A stretch of DNA of 64,000 bases from NCBI GenBank assembly GCA_046350355.1, contig JAXMAN010000003.1, forward strand, positions 248,001-312,000. Direction: 5' to 3'. Positions 8,469 through 17,026 of the stretch are shown here, one piece after another. Every line of letters starts with the position of its first letter. Positions within the stretch are counted from its first letter, which is position 1. The notes under the pieces were generated by a model. The model saw only the letters and a program-made list of their open reading frames with translations, searched no databases and was not told the origin of the DNA. The position numbers and the translations under genes were made by a program. This DNA is from UBA966 sp046350355 (GTDB taxonomy: Bacteria > Planctomycetota > Phycisphaerae > Phycisphaerales > SM1A02).

Positions 8469-10676
8469 GTGCTGCGGCCGATGCTCTGGCTCGTCCCCAT
8501 CCTCGCCGCCATCTCCGCGGGAAACGCCACCCCGGAAAATATGCCGGGCATGCCCGGCATATTTTCCGCGATGCCGGCGGCGCTGGCGGGGGCGCGCGGG
8601 GGCGTCGATCGATTCGTGCGCACGTTGAACGAGGTGCCCACGCCCGCGCAGCTCGCGCGCTGGCACGAGCTGCTCGCGAGCGAGCCGCACGTCGCGGGCA
8701 CGCCCGGCGACGCGCGCACGATCGAGCGTCTGCGCGCCGCCTTCGTCGCGATGGGGCTGCCGACGGTCGTCGAGGAGTTCGACGCGCTGCTGCCGCAGCC
8801 GCACGAGGCGCTGCTGGAGATCGTGGAGCAGGGGGGCGCGCCCGCGGCCGCCGCGCCCGCCGCACCCACCCGCCGCGGCGTCATCCCGCTCCCGCTCGTC
8901 GAACGCAACCTGCTCGAAGACCCCGCCGCGCAGCATCCCGGCCTCACCTACGGCTGGAACGCCTTCAGCGCCAGCGGCGAGGTCACCGCCGAAGTCGTCT
9001 ACGCCAACTACGGCACGAAGGCGGACTTCGAGAAGCTCAAGTCCCTCGGCGTCGACTGCACCGGCAAGATCGTGCTCACGCGCTACGGCGGCAACTTCCG
9101 CGGCTACAAGGCGAAGTTCGCGGAGGAGGCCGGCGCCGCCGCGCTGATCATCTTCACCGACCCCGCCGACGCCGCGAAGGGCAAGGTCTGGCCCGAGGGT
9201 GGCTGGGCCAACGACACCTGCATCCAGCGCGGCTCGGTCGTCTCGCTCGACTACCCCGGCGATCCGCAGACGCCCTTCGAGCCCTCGACGCAGGACGCGA
9301 CGCTGCTCGATCCCGCGACGCTGCCGCTGCCGAAGATCCCGATCCAGCCCATCGGCTACGGCGCCGCCGCGCAGATCATGGCGCGCATGCAGGGGCTGCC
9401 CGTCCCCGCCGACAGCGGCTTCAAGGGCGGCATGCCAGTCGAGTACCGCCTCAGCGGCGGGCCCGCGCTGCACCTGCGGCTGAAGGTCGTGCAGGACCGC
9501 GAGCGCCGCCGCACCGCGAACGTCGTCGCGACGCTGCGCGGCCGCACGCATCCGGACCAGTTCGTGATCATCGGCTGCCACCACGACGCGTGGGGCTTCG
9601 GCGCCGCGGATCCGCTGGCGGGCACGATCGCGCTCATGGAGAGCGCGCGCAGCTTCGCCGACGCCGCGCGCCGCGGCGATCTCCCCGAGCGCACCGTGAT
9701 CTTCGCCGCCTGGGGCGCCGAGGAATACGGCATCTTCGGCAGCACCGAGTGGGCCGAAGGCCATCGCGCGCGCCTCACCGACGGCGCAGTCGCGTACATC
9801 AACCTCGACATGGCCGCGATGGGCGTGAAGTTCGGCGCCTCGTGCACGCCCTCGCTGCAGGAGGCGATCCTGGGCGCGACGGTGCGCGTGCCGCAGGCGC
9901 GCGGCGGCGCGGACGAGACCGTCTACGACCAGATGTCCGGCGGTGGGCGCAGCGCGCCAAAGTTCGGCGACCTCGGCGGCGGCTCGGACCACATCGCCTT
10001 CAACTGCCATCTGGGCATCGCGAGCGCCTCGCTCGGCGCGGGCGGCTCGGAAGGCACCAGCTACCACTCCAACTACGACACGATCGCCTGGTACCGCGCG
10101 GTCGTCGGCGGCGACTACGAGCCCGCGCTCATGATCACGCGCATGACCAACGCGCTCGCGGGCATGCTGGCGGACTCGCCCGTCGTGCCGCTGAGCGCGG
10201 CGCGCCACGGTCGCGAGGCGCAGCGCATGCTGCAGGCGCTGCGCCAGAAGCACGCGGAGGCCGCCGCGACGATCGATCCGCTGCTCGCGCGCGCCGCGGC
10301 GACGGCGGAGCAGGGCGCGCAGCTCGACGCGGCGCTCGCCAGCGCGATGGGGCAGCTTGGCGCCGCGGATCGCGGCGCGCTCGATGCGGTGCTCGTGGGG
10401 CTCGACCGCGCGTGGCTGGATTCGAAGGGGCTGCACGAGCGGCCGTGGTTCCGCAGCCTGCTGGTCTCGAGCGACCGCGACAGCGGCTACGCCTCGACGA
10501 TGCTGCCGCTGCTCAACGAAGCGCTCGAAGCGCGCGACGCCGCGCGCCTGGCGGATGCGCTCGCGCGCTACAACGCCGTCTTCGACCGGCTCGACGCGGG
10601 CATCGGCAAGGGCAAGGCGATCGTCCACGCCGCGACGACCGCGCCCGGGCCGCCCGCGCCGCTGGGCACGCGCTGA
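8469..10676 (+). CDS. M28 metallopeptidase, glutamate carboxypeptidase II-like
   Basis: 735 residues. The start is GTG at 8469 or ATG at 8481; both give a clean signal peptide (LWLVPILAAISAGNA). A PA domain (about 150-260, with GKIVLTRYGGNFRGYKAKFAEEAGAAALIIF) precedes the M28 zinc peptidase domain (about 355-545). Its ligands are visible as IIGCHHDAWGFGAADP, the EE pair in FAAWGAEEYGIFGS, and the final His in YHSNYDT. A C-terminal TFR-dimer-like helical domain follows. The order matches PSMA/NAALADase-type dipeptidases. Unusually, a 36-base perfect palindrome (8533-8568) is read in frame as PENMPGMPGIFS between signal peptide and mature domain. The protein is likely periplasmic or surface-bound. 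Confidence 0.88.
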   Translation: MLRPMLWLVPILAAISAGNATPENMPGMPGIFSAMPAALAGARGGVDRFVRTLNEVPTPAQLARWHELLASEPHVAGTPGDARTIERLRAAFVAMGLPTVVEEFDALLPQPHEALLEIVEQGGAPAAAAPAAPTRRGVIPLPLVERNLLEDPAAQHPGLTYGWNAFSASGEVTAEVVYANYGTKADFEKLKSLGVDCTGKIVLTRYGGNFRGYKAKFAEEAGAAALIIFTDPADAAKGKVWPEGGWANDTCIQRGSVVSLDYPGDPQTPFEPSTQDATLLDPATLPLPKIPIQPIGYGAAAQIMARMQGLPVPADSGFKGGMPVEYRLSGGPALHLRLKVVQDRERRRTANVVATLRGRTHPDQFVIIGCHHDAWGFGAADPLAGTIALMESARSFADAARRGDLPERTVIFAAWGAEEYGIFGSTEWAEGHRARLTDGAVAYINLDMAAMGVKFGASCTPSLQEAILGATVRVPQARGGADETVYDQMSGGGRSAPKFGDLGGGSDHIAFNCHLGIASASLGAGGSEGTSYHSNYDTIAWYRAVVGGDYEPALMITRMTNALAGMLADSPVVPLSAARHGREAQRMLQALRQKHAEAAATIDPLLARAAATAEQGAQLDAALASAMGQLGAADRGALDAVLVGLDRAWLDSKGLHERPWFRSLLVSSDRDSGYASTMLPLLNEALEARDAARLADALARYNAVFDRLDAGIGKGKAIVHAATTAPGPPAPLGTR
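8533..8568. repeat. Palindromic element, copy A (36-base perfect palindrome)
   Basis: The centre lies between 8550 and 8551. The core is GCCGGGCATGCCCGGC flanked by ATAT/AAAA on one side and the mirror TTTT on the other; every base from 8533 to 8568 pairs. Near-identical elements occur at 15874, 15919 and 35573. This copy is inside the coding part of the M28 peptidase, 45 bases after the ATG at 8481. The GC stem with A and T tracts would also fold like a two-way terminator for the msrBA transcript ending 110 bases upstream. Confidence 0.9.
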
Positions 10677-10903
10677 GGGGTGGGCGTGCGCGCCGCGCCG
10701 CCGAAGTCCCGAAACCTTCCATCCGTGCCGCCCGCTCCGCCACAAGCCGGGGTCCGCTCGGGCCTCCCGGCGGATTTCGCCGCCCCTCCCGTTGCGCGGG
10801 CGCAATTCCGAGAACATCTTTCCGGGACGCGCATCAGGATGCTGCCCGCGGTGCGTATCGTCCACCTACTGTCCCCGCACCGCATTCTGGAGACCGATCT
10901 GTC

Positions 10904-12277
10904 ATGAAGGCCCTCGCGACCCTCGCCGCCGTCACTGCGTTCACCGCCTGCCTCGCGCAGCCCGCCGCCGCCCAGACCACCCTGGCGACGACCCGCATCA
11001 TCAACACGGGCCTGGTCTATCCGACCTGCATCACCGCGGCTCCCAACGATCCGACCCGCCTCTTCATCCTGGAGAAGGCCGGCCGCATCCGCATCTTCGA
11101 TCTCACCACGAACACGCTGCTGGCGACCTCGTTCCTGGACATCGACCCGATCGTCACCGGCGGCTCGAGCGTGAACGACGAGCAGGGCCTGCTTGGCCTC
11201 GCCTTCGACCCCGACTACGCGAACAACGGCCAGTTCTACGTCTACTACACGGGCACCGGCACGAACAACCTCGTGCGCTACAAGGTCTCCGCGGGCAACC
11301 CGAACCTGGCCGATTCGACCAGCGGATCGCTGATGATGAGCTGGTCGGATCCCTTCACCAACCACAACGGCGGCTGGCTCGGATTCGGCCCCGATGGCAA
11401 CCTCTACATCGGCGTCGGCGACGGCGGCAGCGCCAACGACCCGAACAATCGCGCGCAGACCATCATCAACATGCGCCTGGGCAAGATGCTGCGCATCAAG
11501 CCGACGGTCGGCGGGACGACCCCGTACTACACGATCCCGTCGGACAACCCCTTCGTGGGCGTGACCGGCGACGATGAGATCTGGGCCTACGGCCTGCGCA
11601 ATCCCTGGCGCTGCTCCTTCGACCGCCAGACCGGCGACCTGTGGATCGCCGATGTCGGTCAGAACGCGGTCGAGGAGATCGACTTCCAGCTCGCGGGCGC
11701 GCCGGGCGGCCGCAACTACGGATGGCGCTGCACCGAAGGCACGACCTGCACCAGCCTCTCCGGCTGCACCTGCAACGGCAGCACGCTCACCGCGCCGATC
11801 CACACCTACAACCACGTGACGGGCACCGGCGGCGGCTTCTGCATCACCGGCGGCTACGTCTACCGCGGCTGCAAGATCCCCGACCTGCGTGGCACCTACT
11901 TCTTCGCCGACTACTCGAGCGCGAACTTCTGGTCCTTCCGCTATGTCGGCGGGGTCAAGTCGGAGTTCAAGCTGCGCAACACCGAGCTGAAGACCTCGAT
12001 CCAGGGCACCACCGTCGACCAGGTCTCCTGCTTCGGCGAGGACGCCAACGGCGAGCTCTACATCGCCGACCACGGCGGCCAGATCTACAAGATCATCCCG
12101 GCCTCCGGCGACGGCCCCTGCCCGATCCTGGGCGACATCAACGGCGACAACCTCGTCGACGGTGCCGACCTGGGCATCCTCCTGGGCAACTGGGGCGCCG
12201 CGGGCGCGTCCGACCTCAACGGCGATGGCCGTGTGGACGGCGCGGATCTGGGCATCCTCCTGGGCAACTGGAGCTGA
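10904..12277 (+). CDS. Secreted GSDH/sorbosone dehydrogenase-like beta-propeller with dockerin-like tail
   Basis: 457 residues from the ATG at 10904, preceded by GGAG 12 bases upstream. The signal peptide ends at QPAAAQ. The propeller has family blocks GLLGLAFDPDYANNGQFYVYY, FTNHNGGWLGFGPDGNLYIG, VGDGG, GLRNPWRCSFDRQTGDLWIADVGQ and GGYVYRG. This is the glucose/sorbosone dehydrogenase (PF07995) and HHIP-like fold, which usually binds PQQ and calcium and oxidises sugars or aldehydes. Cysteine pairs (CTEGTTCTSLSGCTC) suggest disulfides. The tail carries two dockerin-like repeats (DINGDNLVDGADLG, DLNGDGRVDGADLG), the same tag as on three other secreted proteins in the window. Substrate is unknown; enzymatic activity is inferred from the family only. 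Confidence 0.85.
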   Translation: MKALATLAAVTAFTACLAQPAAAQTTLATTRIINTGLVYPTCITAAPNDPTRLFILEKAGRIRIFDLTTNTLLATSFLDIDPIVTGGSSVNDEQGLLGLAFDPDYANNGQFYVYYTGTGTNNLVRYKVSAGNPNLADSTSGSLMMSWSDPFTNHNGGWLGFGPDGNLYIGVGDGGSANDPNNRAQTIINMRLGKMLRIKPTVGGTTPYYTIPSDNPFVGVTGDDEIWAYGLRNPWRCSFDRQTGDLWIADVGQNAVEEIDFQLAGAPGGRNYGWRCTEGTTCTSLSGCTCNGSTLTAPIHTYNHVTGTGGGFCITGGYVYRGCKIPDLRGTYFFADYSSANFWSFRYVGGVKSEFKLRNTELKTSIQGTTVDQVSCFGEDANGELYIADHGGQIYKIIPASGDGPCPILGDINGDNLVDGADLGILLGNWGAAGASDLNGDGRVDGADLGILLGNWS

Positions 12278-12309
12278 ACCCGGCTCGCCGCAGGCGAGTA
12301 AAGTTCGGC

Positions 12310-13434
12310 ATGCTCCCGACGAACGCTCTTGCCTTCGTGCTGATGGCGGCCGCATCCGTTGCGTCCCAGGCGACCCCGCCTGGCGCGACGCCGCCTGCCG
12401 CCACGCCGCCCGCCGCGACCCCTCCCGGGGGCGCGACGCGCCCGCCGCAGCTCGGCAACCAGCAGGTCGCGCGCATCCCGCTTGAGATCACGCCGCCGCT
12501 GATGGACTTCGGCGTCGTGGCCCCCGGCGCGAAGCTGCCCGCGAAGTTCACGATCAAGAACGTCGGCCGCGAGCCGGTGACGATCGAGCGCGCCGCGCCG
12601 AGCTGCAAGTGCACCGATGTCTCGGACATCGTGGGCCGGACGATCCCGCCGGGAGGGACGCTCGAGCTCACCGCGGCGCTGCAGGTGCCGCGTTCGCCGG
12701 GCATGAAGGACGCGAAGGTCATGATCGCGCTCGCCGGCTACCCGGGCATGGTCGAGGCGAAGATGCAGGGCGATGTCACCCTCCCGGTGAAGGTCGTGCC
12801 CGCGTATGTCGACGCGCTGCGCACGAACGTCCAGGGCAAGGTGAAGCTCGCCTCCGTCGACGGCAAGCCCTTCCGCGTGCTGACCGCGGGCGGTCGTCCG
12901 CCGGTCTTCGTGGGCTTCGATCCGGCCAAGGACGAGGCGCGCGCCGCCTACGAGCTCGAGTGGAAGGTCGCGGACATGATGGGTCCCGCGGGCCTGCCGC
13001 AGTGGTGGGTCGTCGAGACCGACCGCGCCGACTGCGCGCTGATCCCGCTGCGCGTGCGCCACGAGACCACGGGCAGCCGCTTCGACATGGAGCGCATGGC
13101 GCGCTGCTGGTTCCCGCCGGAGAACGTGCTCGTCGCCGGCCGCGTGAAGGCGGGCACCCCCGTCGAGCTGACCACGACGCTCGAGCACCTCAATCCCGCG
13201 GCGCAGGGCCGCGTCACCAAGCCCACCTGGGGCGATGTCAAGGGCGCGCGCGTGCCCGGCGGCGAGGGCACGATCGAGGTCGTCAGCGCCACCAAGCGCG
13301 GCGAGGACTTCGTCGACCTCACGCTGCGCTTCACGCCGCGCGCCGGCCTCACGGGCGTGCAGTACATCCCGGTCCAGATCGAGACCGCCACGGGAACCGG
13401 CCCGGTCTTCGTGGCAGTGACGGTCGAGCCGTGA
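12310..13434 (+). CDS. DUF1573 domain exported protein
   Basis: 374 residues from the ATG at 12310. A signal peptide (ALAFVLMAAASVASQA) is followed by a short Thr-Pro-Pro repeat region (four ATPP units). The DUF1573 block follows: PLMDFGVVAPGAKLPAKFTIKN...VTIERAAPSCKCTD. It has the usual 'F G x V ... F x x x N x G x x P' and Cys-x-Cys features, an Ig-like fold common in planctomycete and Bacteroidetes exported proteins. The C-terminal half looks like a second Ig-like beta domain (GVQYIPVQIETATGTGPVFVAVTVE). Function is unknown. It ends in a GTGA overlap with the metallophosphoesterase gene at 13431, so the two are translationally coupled, and tsaB follows. Confidence 0.75.
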   Translation: MLPTNALAFVLMAAASVASQATPPGATPPAATPPAATPPGGATRPPQLGNQQVARIPLEITPPLMDFGVVAPGAKLPAKFTIKNVGREPVTIERAAPSCKCTDVSDIVGRTIPPGGTLELTAALQVPRSPGMKDAKVMIALAGYPGMVEAKMQGDVTLPVKVVPAYVDALRTNVQGKVKLASVDGKPFRVLTAGGRPPVFVGFDPAKDEARAAYELEWKVADMMGPAGLPQWWVVETDRADCALIPLRVRHETTGSRFDMERMARCWFPPENVLVAGRVKAGTPVELTTTLEHLNPAAQGRVTKPTWGDVKGARVPGGEGTIEVVSATKRGEDFVDLTLRFTPRAGLTGVQYIPVQIETATGTGPVFVAVTVEP

Positions 13435-14327
13435 CGCTCGGCGCCGCCCCGCTGAACATGCAGGATCCGCAGCAGGTCTGCGCGCTCCTGGAGTCCGCCG
13501 CCGAGGCGATGCGCGAATGCGACTTCCGCCGCGGCAGCAGCGTGCACCTGCCCGCGCGCGGCCGGCTGCTGCTCACCGGCGACCTGCACGACAACCCCAC
13601 GCATCTGGAGGCGGTGAAGCTGGCGGCGCGGCTGGACCGCGGGCCGGACCACCATGTCGTGCTGCACGAGCTGATCCACGGCGACCGCCTGGTCAACGGC
13701 GTCGACCTGAGCTACCGCATGCTCTGCCGCGCGGCGCAGCTCGTGCTGCGCTACCCGGGGCAGGTGCATGTGGTGCTCGCGAACCACGAGCTCGCGCAGG
13801 CCTTCCGCCAGCCCGTCTCCAAGGGCGCGGGCGACAACCTGGAGCTCTTCGACGCGGGCCTCGACTGGGCCTTCGGCGAGGAGTCGGGGGTCGTCGCGGA
13901 CGCCATCGAGGAGTTCGTGCGCGCGATGCCGCTGGCGGTGCGCTGCGCCAACGGCGCGATGCTGAGCCACTCGCTGCCTTCGCCGCCGGAGATGGAGGGC
14001 TTCGACCTGGACATCCTGGACCGCGAGCTGCGCGACGGCGACTACGCGCACCGCGTCGGCAGCGCCTGGCGCATGGTCTGGGGGCGCGGCTGGACCGGCG
14101 AGCAGACGCTGGCGCTGGGCGCGCGCTGGGGCGTGCGGCTCTTCGTCGTGGGGCATGCGCACACGGACAACGGGATCGAGGCGCCGCTGCCGAACATGCT
14201 CGTGCTGAACACCGACCACGAGCGCGGGCGCGTCGTGCCGCTGCGCCTGGACGAGGAGGTCCCCAGCGCCGACGAGCTCATGCTGCACTCGCTGCCGGTG
14301 GCCTCGCTGGGGGCCATCGATGTCTGA
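13431..14327 (+). CDS. Metallophosphoesterase (calcineurin-like)
   Basis: The start is GTG at 13431, overlapping the previous stop as GTGA, or ATG at 13458 (MQDPQQV). The product is 298 or 289 residues. Metal-binding motifs are in order: LLTGDLHDNPTHL (GDxHDN), LHELIHGD, VLANHELAQ (GNHE-like), LSHSLP and VVGHAHTDNG (GHxH). The fold is the calcineurin-like phosphoesterase superfamily (PF00149). The substrate is not predictable; protein phosphatases, nucleotide phosphatases and Ap4A hydrolases all share it. It overlaps the tsaB start by eight bases, so it is part of the same cistron chain. Confidence 0.82.
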   Translation: MTLGAAPLNMQDPQQVCALLESAAEAMRECDFRRGSSVHLPARGRLLLTGDLHDNPTHLEAVKLAARLDRGPDHHVVLHELIHGDRLVNGVDLSYRMLCRAAQLVLRYPGQVHVVLANHELAQAFRQPVSKGAGDNLELFDAGLDWAFGEESGVVADAIEEFVRAMPLAVRCANGAMLSHSLPSPPEMEGFDLDILDRELRDGDYAHRVGSAWRMVWGRGWTGEQTLALGARWGVRLFVVGHAHTDNGIEAPLPNMLVLNTDHERGRVVPLRLDEEVPSADELMLHSLPVASLGAIDV

Positions 14328-15063
14328 GGCGCGCGCCGTGCTCGCGATCGAGTCGAGCCAGCGCGCGGGGACGATCGCGCTGCGGGCGGCGCCGGGGGCG
14401 GCGATCCTGGAGCGGGAGGTCCCGCGCTCCGACGACGAGCACGACTACCTGCTGGCGGAGATCGACGCGCTCTGCGCGGCGGCGGGGGTGAAGCCCGCGG
14501 GGATCGCGTGCATCGCGGTCTCGGTGGGCCCCGGCGGATTCACGGGGCTGCGCGTGGCGTGCGCCACGGCCAAGGCGATCGCCGAGACGGTGGGCGCGCG
14601 GCTGGTCGCGGTCCCCTCGGCGCTGGTGGTGGCGCGCACGCTGGCGCGCGCGGGCGCGCTGGGCGATGGCCCGGCGATGGTCGCGCTTGCGTGCAAGGGG
14701 CAGACGGCGTGGTGCGAGCGCGTGCGTGTGGCGGGGGGCGCACCGGTGTCAGAGGACGCGGGGCTGCACGACGCGGCGACGGCGCCGTGGGTGGGTGGCG
14801 CGGGTGACGCGGGCGCGGGCGCGGGCGCGGGCGCCACGCTCATCGCCGACGCGCACCTTCCGGAGTCCTTCCTCGCGGAGGCGCAGCGGCGCGGCGTTGC
14901 ACTGATGCAGGCGCGCTGGAGCGCGGCGGCGTGCCTCGAGATCGCGGAATCACGGATCGCAGCGGGGGATTTCACGGATGCGCTCAAGCTGTCCCCGATC
15001 TACCCACGAATCCCGGAGGCGGTGTCGCTTTGGGAGGCCCGTCACGGTGGTGCGGGCCGCTGA
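14320..15063 (+). CDS. tsaB: TsaB, tRNA threonylcarbamoyladenosine modification partner
   Basis: 247 residues. The N-terminal VLAIESSQRAGTIAL and the block ISVGPGGFTGLRVACATAKAIAE are the TsaB/YeaZ signature of an inactive ASKHA-fold paralog of TsaD. It scaffolds the TsaD-TsaE-TsaB complex, which makes t6A37 in ANN-decoding tRNAs. It starts inside the end of the metallophosphoesterase gene (ATG at 14320, upstream stop at 14327), implying coupled translation. TsaD, TsaE and TsaC are not in the window. The Ala/Gly run near residue 165 (DAGAGAGAGAT) is a low-complexity insertion. Confidence 0.88.
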   Translation: MSEARAVLAIESSQRAGTIALRAAPGAAILEREVPRSDDEHDYLLAEIDALCAAAGVKPAGIACIAVSVGPGGFTGLRVACATAKAIAETVGARLVAVPSALVVARTLARAGALGDGPAMVALACKGQTAWCERVRVAGGAPVSEDAGLHDAATAPWVGGAGDAGAGAGAGATLIADAHLPESFLAEAQRRGVALMQARWSAAACLEIAESRIAAGDFTDALKLSPIYPRIPEAVSLWEARHGGAGR

Positions 15064-15165
15064 AGATTTCGGGTTTCGCGCAGAGCGCGCGATCTTGAGG
15101 AAAGTCGCGCGGAGCGGATGCGTGCGCTGAACCTGCGCGCGGATTCACCCGATCTTCACATCCCT

Positions 15166-15918
15166 ATGGCAGTTCGTCGTTCAAGCCTGTCCCCCTCTTC
15201 CGGTCGGTCCACCATCGCCGCGCTGCGCTCGCGCTGCGAGCGACTCGAGCGTCTGCTGCGCCATGCGCTGGCCAGCCGCTCGCGCGTGATCCATGAGCGC
15301 GATTCCGCCGTCGAGCGCATCCGCGCCGTCGGCGACGACTTCGTCACCGCCTTCGAGGCGGTCGACGCGCGCACCGACGCGGCGATCGCCGCCGCCGAGC
15401 TGCGCGGGCTCCTGGGCCACGACCTCGACATCACCACGACGCTGGCGATCGCGACCGAGCACCTGGTCGCCGGCTTCCGTCCCGCCAACGCGGCCCTCTG
15501 GCTCTGCAACACCCGGGGCGAGCATGCCCTGGGCGCGTACGGCGCCGGGGAGATCCCGCGCCCGCGCGCCGAGGCGACCCTGGGGCTCATCGCCCGCGAG
15601 GTCTGCCCGCGCCTGGGCGCCGAGCCGGTGGCGATCCTGGTGGAGGACGCGACCGAGCTGCTTTCGGCCCCGCCCCCGGGCGGCGGCATCCTGCCCGGCC
15701 AGAGCGCGATCATCGCGCCCATCGTCTACCGCGGCGACCGCTTCGGCGCGCTGATGCTGCTGCAGCCGAGCGAGCAGCCCTGGCCGCCCAACGCGGTGGA
15801 GACCGTCGGCGCGCTCGCGGGCGTCGTCGGCGAGCACCTCGAGCGCATCATGCGCATCGCCGTCCGCCGCACCGAAAATGTGCCGGGCATGCCCGGCACA
15901 TTTTCCGACGGCGATTAA
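15166..15918 (+). CDS. GAF domain protein whose tail is encoded by a palindromic element
   Basis: 250 residues from the ATG at 15166 (an in-frame ATG at 15118 is less likely). The N-terminus is basic and Ser-rich, then comes a helical stretch (ALRSRCERLERLLRHALAS...RDSAVERIRAVGDDFVTAFEAVDA) that looks like a short coiled coil. A GAF-like sensor domain covers about 95-235: ALWLCNTRGEHALGAYG, GGGILPGQSAIIAPIVYRGDRFGALMLLQ, and AVETVGALAGVVGEHLERI. No output domain is attached. The last 14 residues (ENVPGMPGTFSDGD) come from the palindrome at 15874-15905. Its stop overlaps the stop of the convergent AhpD-like gene by four bases. Confidence 0.75.
   Translation: MAVRRSSLSPSSGRSTIAALRSRCERLERLLRHALASRSRVIHERDSAVERIRAVGDDFVTAFEAVDARTDAAIAAAELRGLLGHDLDITTTLAIATEHLVAGFRPANAALWLCNTRGEHALGAYGAGEIPRPRAEATLGLIAREVCPRLGAEPVAILVEDATELLSAPPPGGGILPGQSAIIAPIVYRGDRFGALMLLQPSEQPWPPNAVETVGALAGVVGEHLERIMRIAVRRTENVPGMPGTFSDGD
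15874..15905. repeat. Palindromic element, copy B (32-base perfect palindrome)
   Basis: The centre lies between 15889 and 15890; all 32 bases pair. It shares the core GCCGGGCATGCCCGGC with copy A, but the next pair is GT/AC instead of AT/AT, a compensated difference that keeps the palindrome perfect. It is read through as the C-terminal ENVPGMPGTFS of the GAF protein. Together with copy C, 13 bases on, it lies between two convergent genes, where it could act as a terminator in both directions. Confidence 0.9.
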
Positions 15919-16301
15919 ATGGTGCCGGGCATGCCCGGCATATTTTCCGGGGGGCGCTGGGCGTAGAGCTCGTCGAGGCTCAGCGACGCGTGCCGCAGGT
16001 GCGGGATCACGATCGATCCGCCCACCACGAGCGCGACGTTCATCGCGTCGTCGATCTCGGCGCGCGTGTATCCCGCGGCCACGCACTGCTCCAGGTGGTA
16101 GTCGATGCAGTCGTTGCAGCGCAGCACCATGCTCGCCACCAGGCCCAGCAGCTCCTTTGTGCGGCCCGGGAGCGCGCCGTCCTCGTAGGCGGTCGTGTCC
16201 AGCCGGAAGAAGCGCTTGATCCCCAGGTGCTCGGTCTGCATCACGCTCGCCTGGCCGGCGGCGCGGTCGACGCGGAACTGGTCGAAGGGACGGTGGGGCA
16301 T
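15915..16301 (-). CDS. AhpD/carboxymuconolactone decarboxylase family protein
   Basis: 128 residues from the ATG at 16299-16301. The AhpD signature is KELLGLVASMVLRCNDCIDYHLEQC: Glu, then CxxC (CNDC) with a His three residues later, plus a further Cys. GYTRAEIDDAMNVALVVGGSIVIPHLRHA follows, as in the family. Likely role: thiol-dependent peroxidase or related redox protein. The final residues, PPENMPGMPGTI, are encoded by palindromic copy C, so this gene and its convergent neighbour both end in repeat-derived tails. The psd gene lies upstream on the same strand 43 bases away. Confidence 0.83.
   Translation of the reverse strand: MPHRPFDQFRVDRAAGQASVMQTEHLGIKRFFRLDTTAYEDGALPGRTKELLGLVASMVLRCNDCIDYHLEQCVAAGYTRAEIDDAMNVALVVGGSIVIPHLRHASLSLDELYAQRPPENMPGMPGTI
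15919..15949. repeat. Palindromic element, copy C (half-degenerate)
   Basis: The centre lies between 15931 and 15932. The inner 18 bases (15923-15940) are a perfect palindrome with the family core, but the outer left arm is degenerate while the right arm keeps ATATTTTCC. It encodes the C-terminal tail of the AhpD-like protein on the minus strand. The orientation of the intact arm is opposite to the neighbouring genes' ends, so the pair B+C is arranged tail to tail. Confidence 0.82.
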
Positions 16302-16344
16302 GGCGGGGGCTCCTGCCGCGCGCACAGCGGTCGCGACGCCCGGT

Positions 16345-17007
16345 TCAGCGCGGCGCGCCGAGCGTCGCCAGGATCGTGACGCCGCCGACGACCTTGTCGC
16401 CGACGCGCACATGCACCTGGACATCCTTCGGCCGCGGCAGGATCAGCTCCGTCGTCGAGCCGAACTTGATCATCCCGTACCGCGCGCCCCGGCGCGCGCG
16501 CTGGCCGACCTTCAGCGGGCAGACGATGCGCCGCGCGATCGCGCCCGAGACCTGGCGGATTCCCACGCGCTCGCCGCTGGCGGTCTGCAGCACCGTCGTC
16601 ATGGACTCGTTGACGCGGGCGCTCTCCTCCTTGCGCGCGTCCAGGTACTTGCCCGGCGCGTGGACGACCTCCTCCACGACCCCGTCGCAGGGGAATCGGT
16701 TCAGGTGGACATCGAGCACGCTCAGGAAGATGCGCACGACCTTTGCCGGGCCGCCCACCGCGGGGTGGTGCTCCGCGTCGAAGACCGCCGAGACCTTGCC
16801 GTCGGCGGGGCTCACCATGTCGTTGGGCGCGGCCGTCGCCGGATGCCGTCCCCACGGATCGCGGAAGAAGGCGACCGCCGCGGCCCAGAGGACCGTGACC
16901 GCCGCCACGCCGATCCAGAGCTTGAAGTACAAGAGCGCGCCGCCGATCGCCGCTGCGATCAGCGTGATGGCGAACCACTCTCGGAAGCCGTAGCGGGTGA
17001 GCGTCAT
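16345..17007 (-). CDS. psd: Phosphatidylserine decarboxylase, short form
   Basis: 220 residues. Two N-terminal transmembrane helices (WFAITLIAAAIGGALLYF, WIGVAAVTVLWAAAVAFF) are followed by FRDPWGRHP, VSPADGKVSAV, VVRIFLSVLDVHLNR (with the conserved DVHxNR/P block) and YGMIKFGSTTELILP. The Gly-Ser of the last block is the self-cleavage site that creates the pyruvoyl cofactor. The enzyme turns phosphatidylserine into phosphatidylethanolamine at the inner membrane. The length of about 220 matches the short Psd class. It is followed at 19 bases by the HTH membrane protein gene upstream on the same strand; pssA is not in the window. Confidence 0.92.
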   Translation of the reverse strand: MTLTRYGFREWFAITLIAAAIGGALLYFKLWIGVAAVTVLWAAAVAFFRDPWGRHPATAAPNDMVSPADGKVSAVFDAEHHPAVGGPAKVVRIFLSVLDVHLNRFPCDGVVEEVVHAPGKYLDARKEESARVNESMTTVLQTASGERVGIRQVSGAIARRIVCPLKVGQRARRGARYGMIKFGSTTELILPRPKDVQVHVRVGDKVVGGVTILATLGAPR

Positions 17008-17026
17008 CGGTCGGGGACGCCCGCGG

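Noticed and set aside
7071..10865. 1264-codon minus-strand open frame across the Msr and M28 genes
   Set aside because: It spans two well-identified genes on the other strand and reads as Arg/Ala/Val-rich noise caused by high G+C.
10680..10907. Possible 75-residue gene before the sugar dehydrogenase-like gene
   Set aside because: No ribosome site, Pro/Arg/Ala composition without structure, and it runs into the start of the real gene. Treated as leader sequence.
914..12277. Cellulosome system based on dockerin-like repeats
   Set aside because: No cohesin domain or polysaccharide-degrading enzyme is seen in the window; the repeats occur on adhesion-like and dehydrogenase-like proteins.
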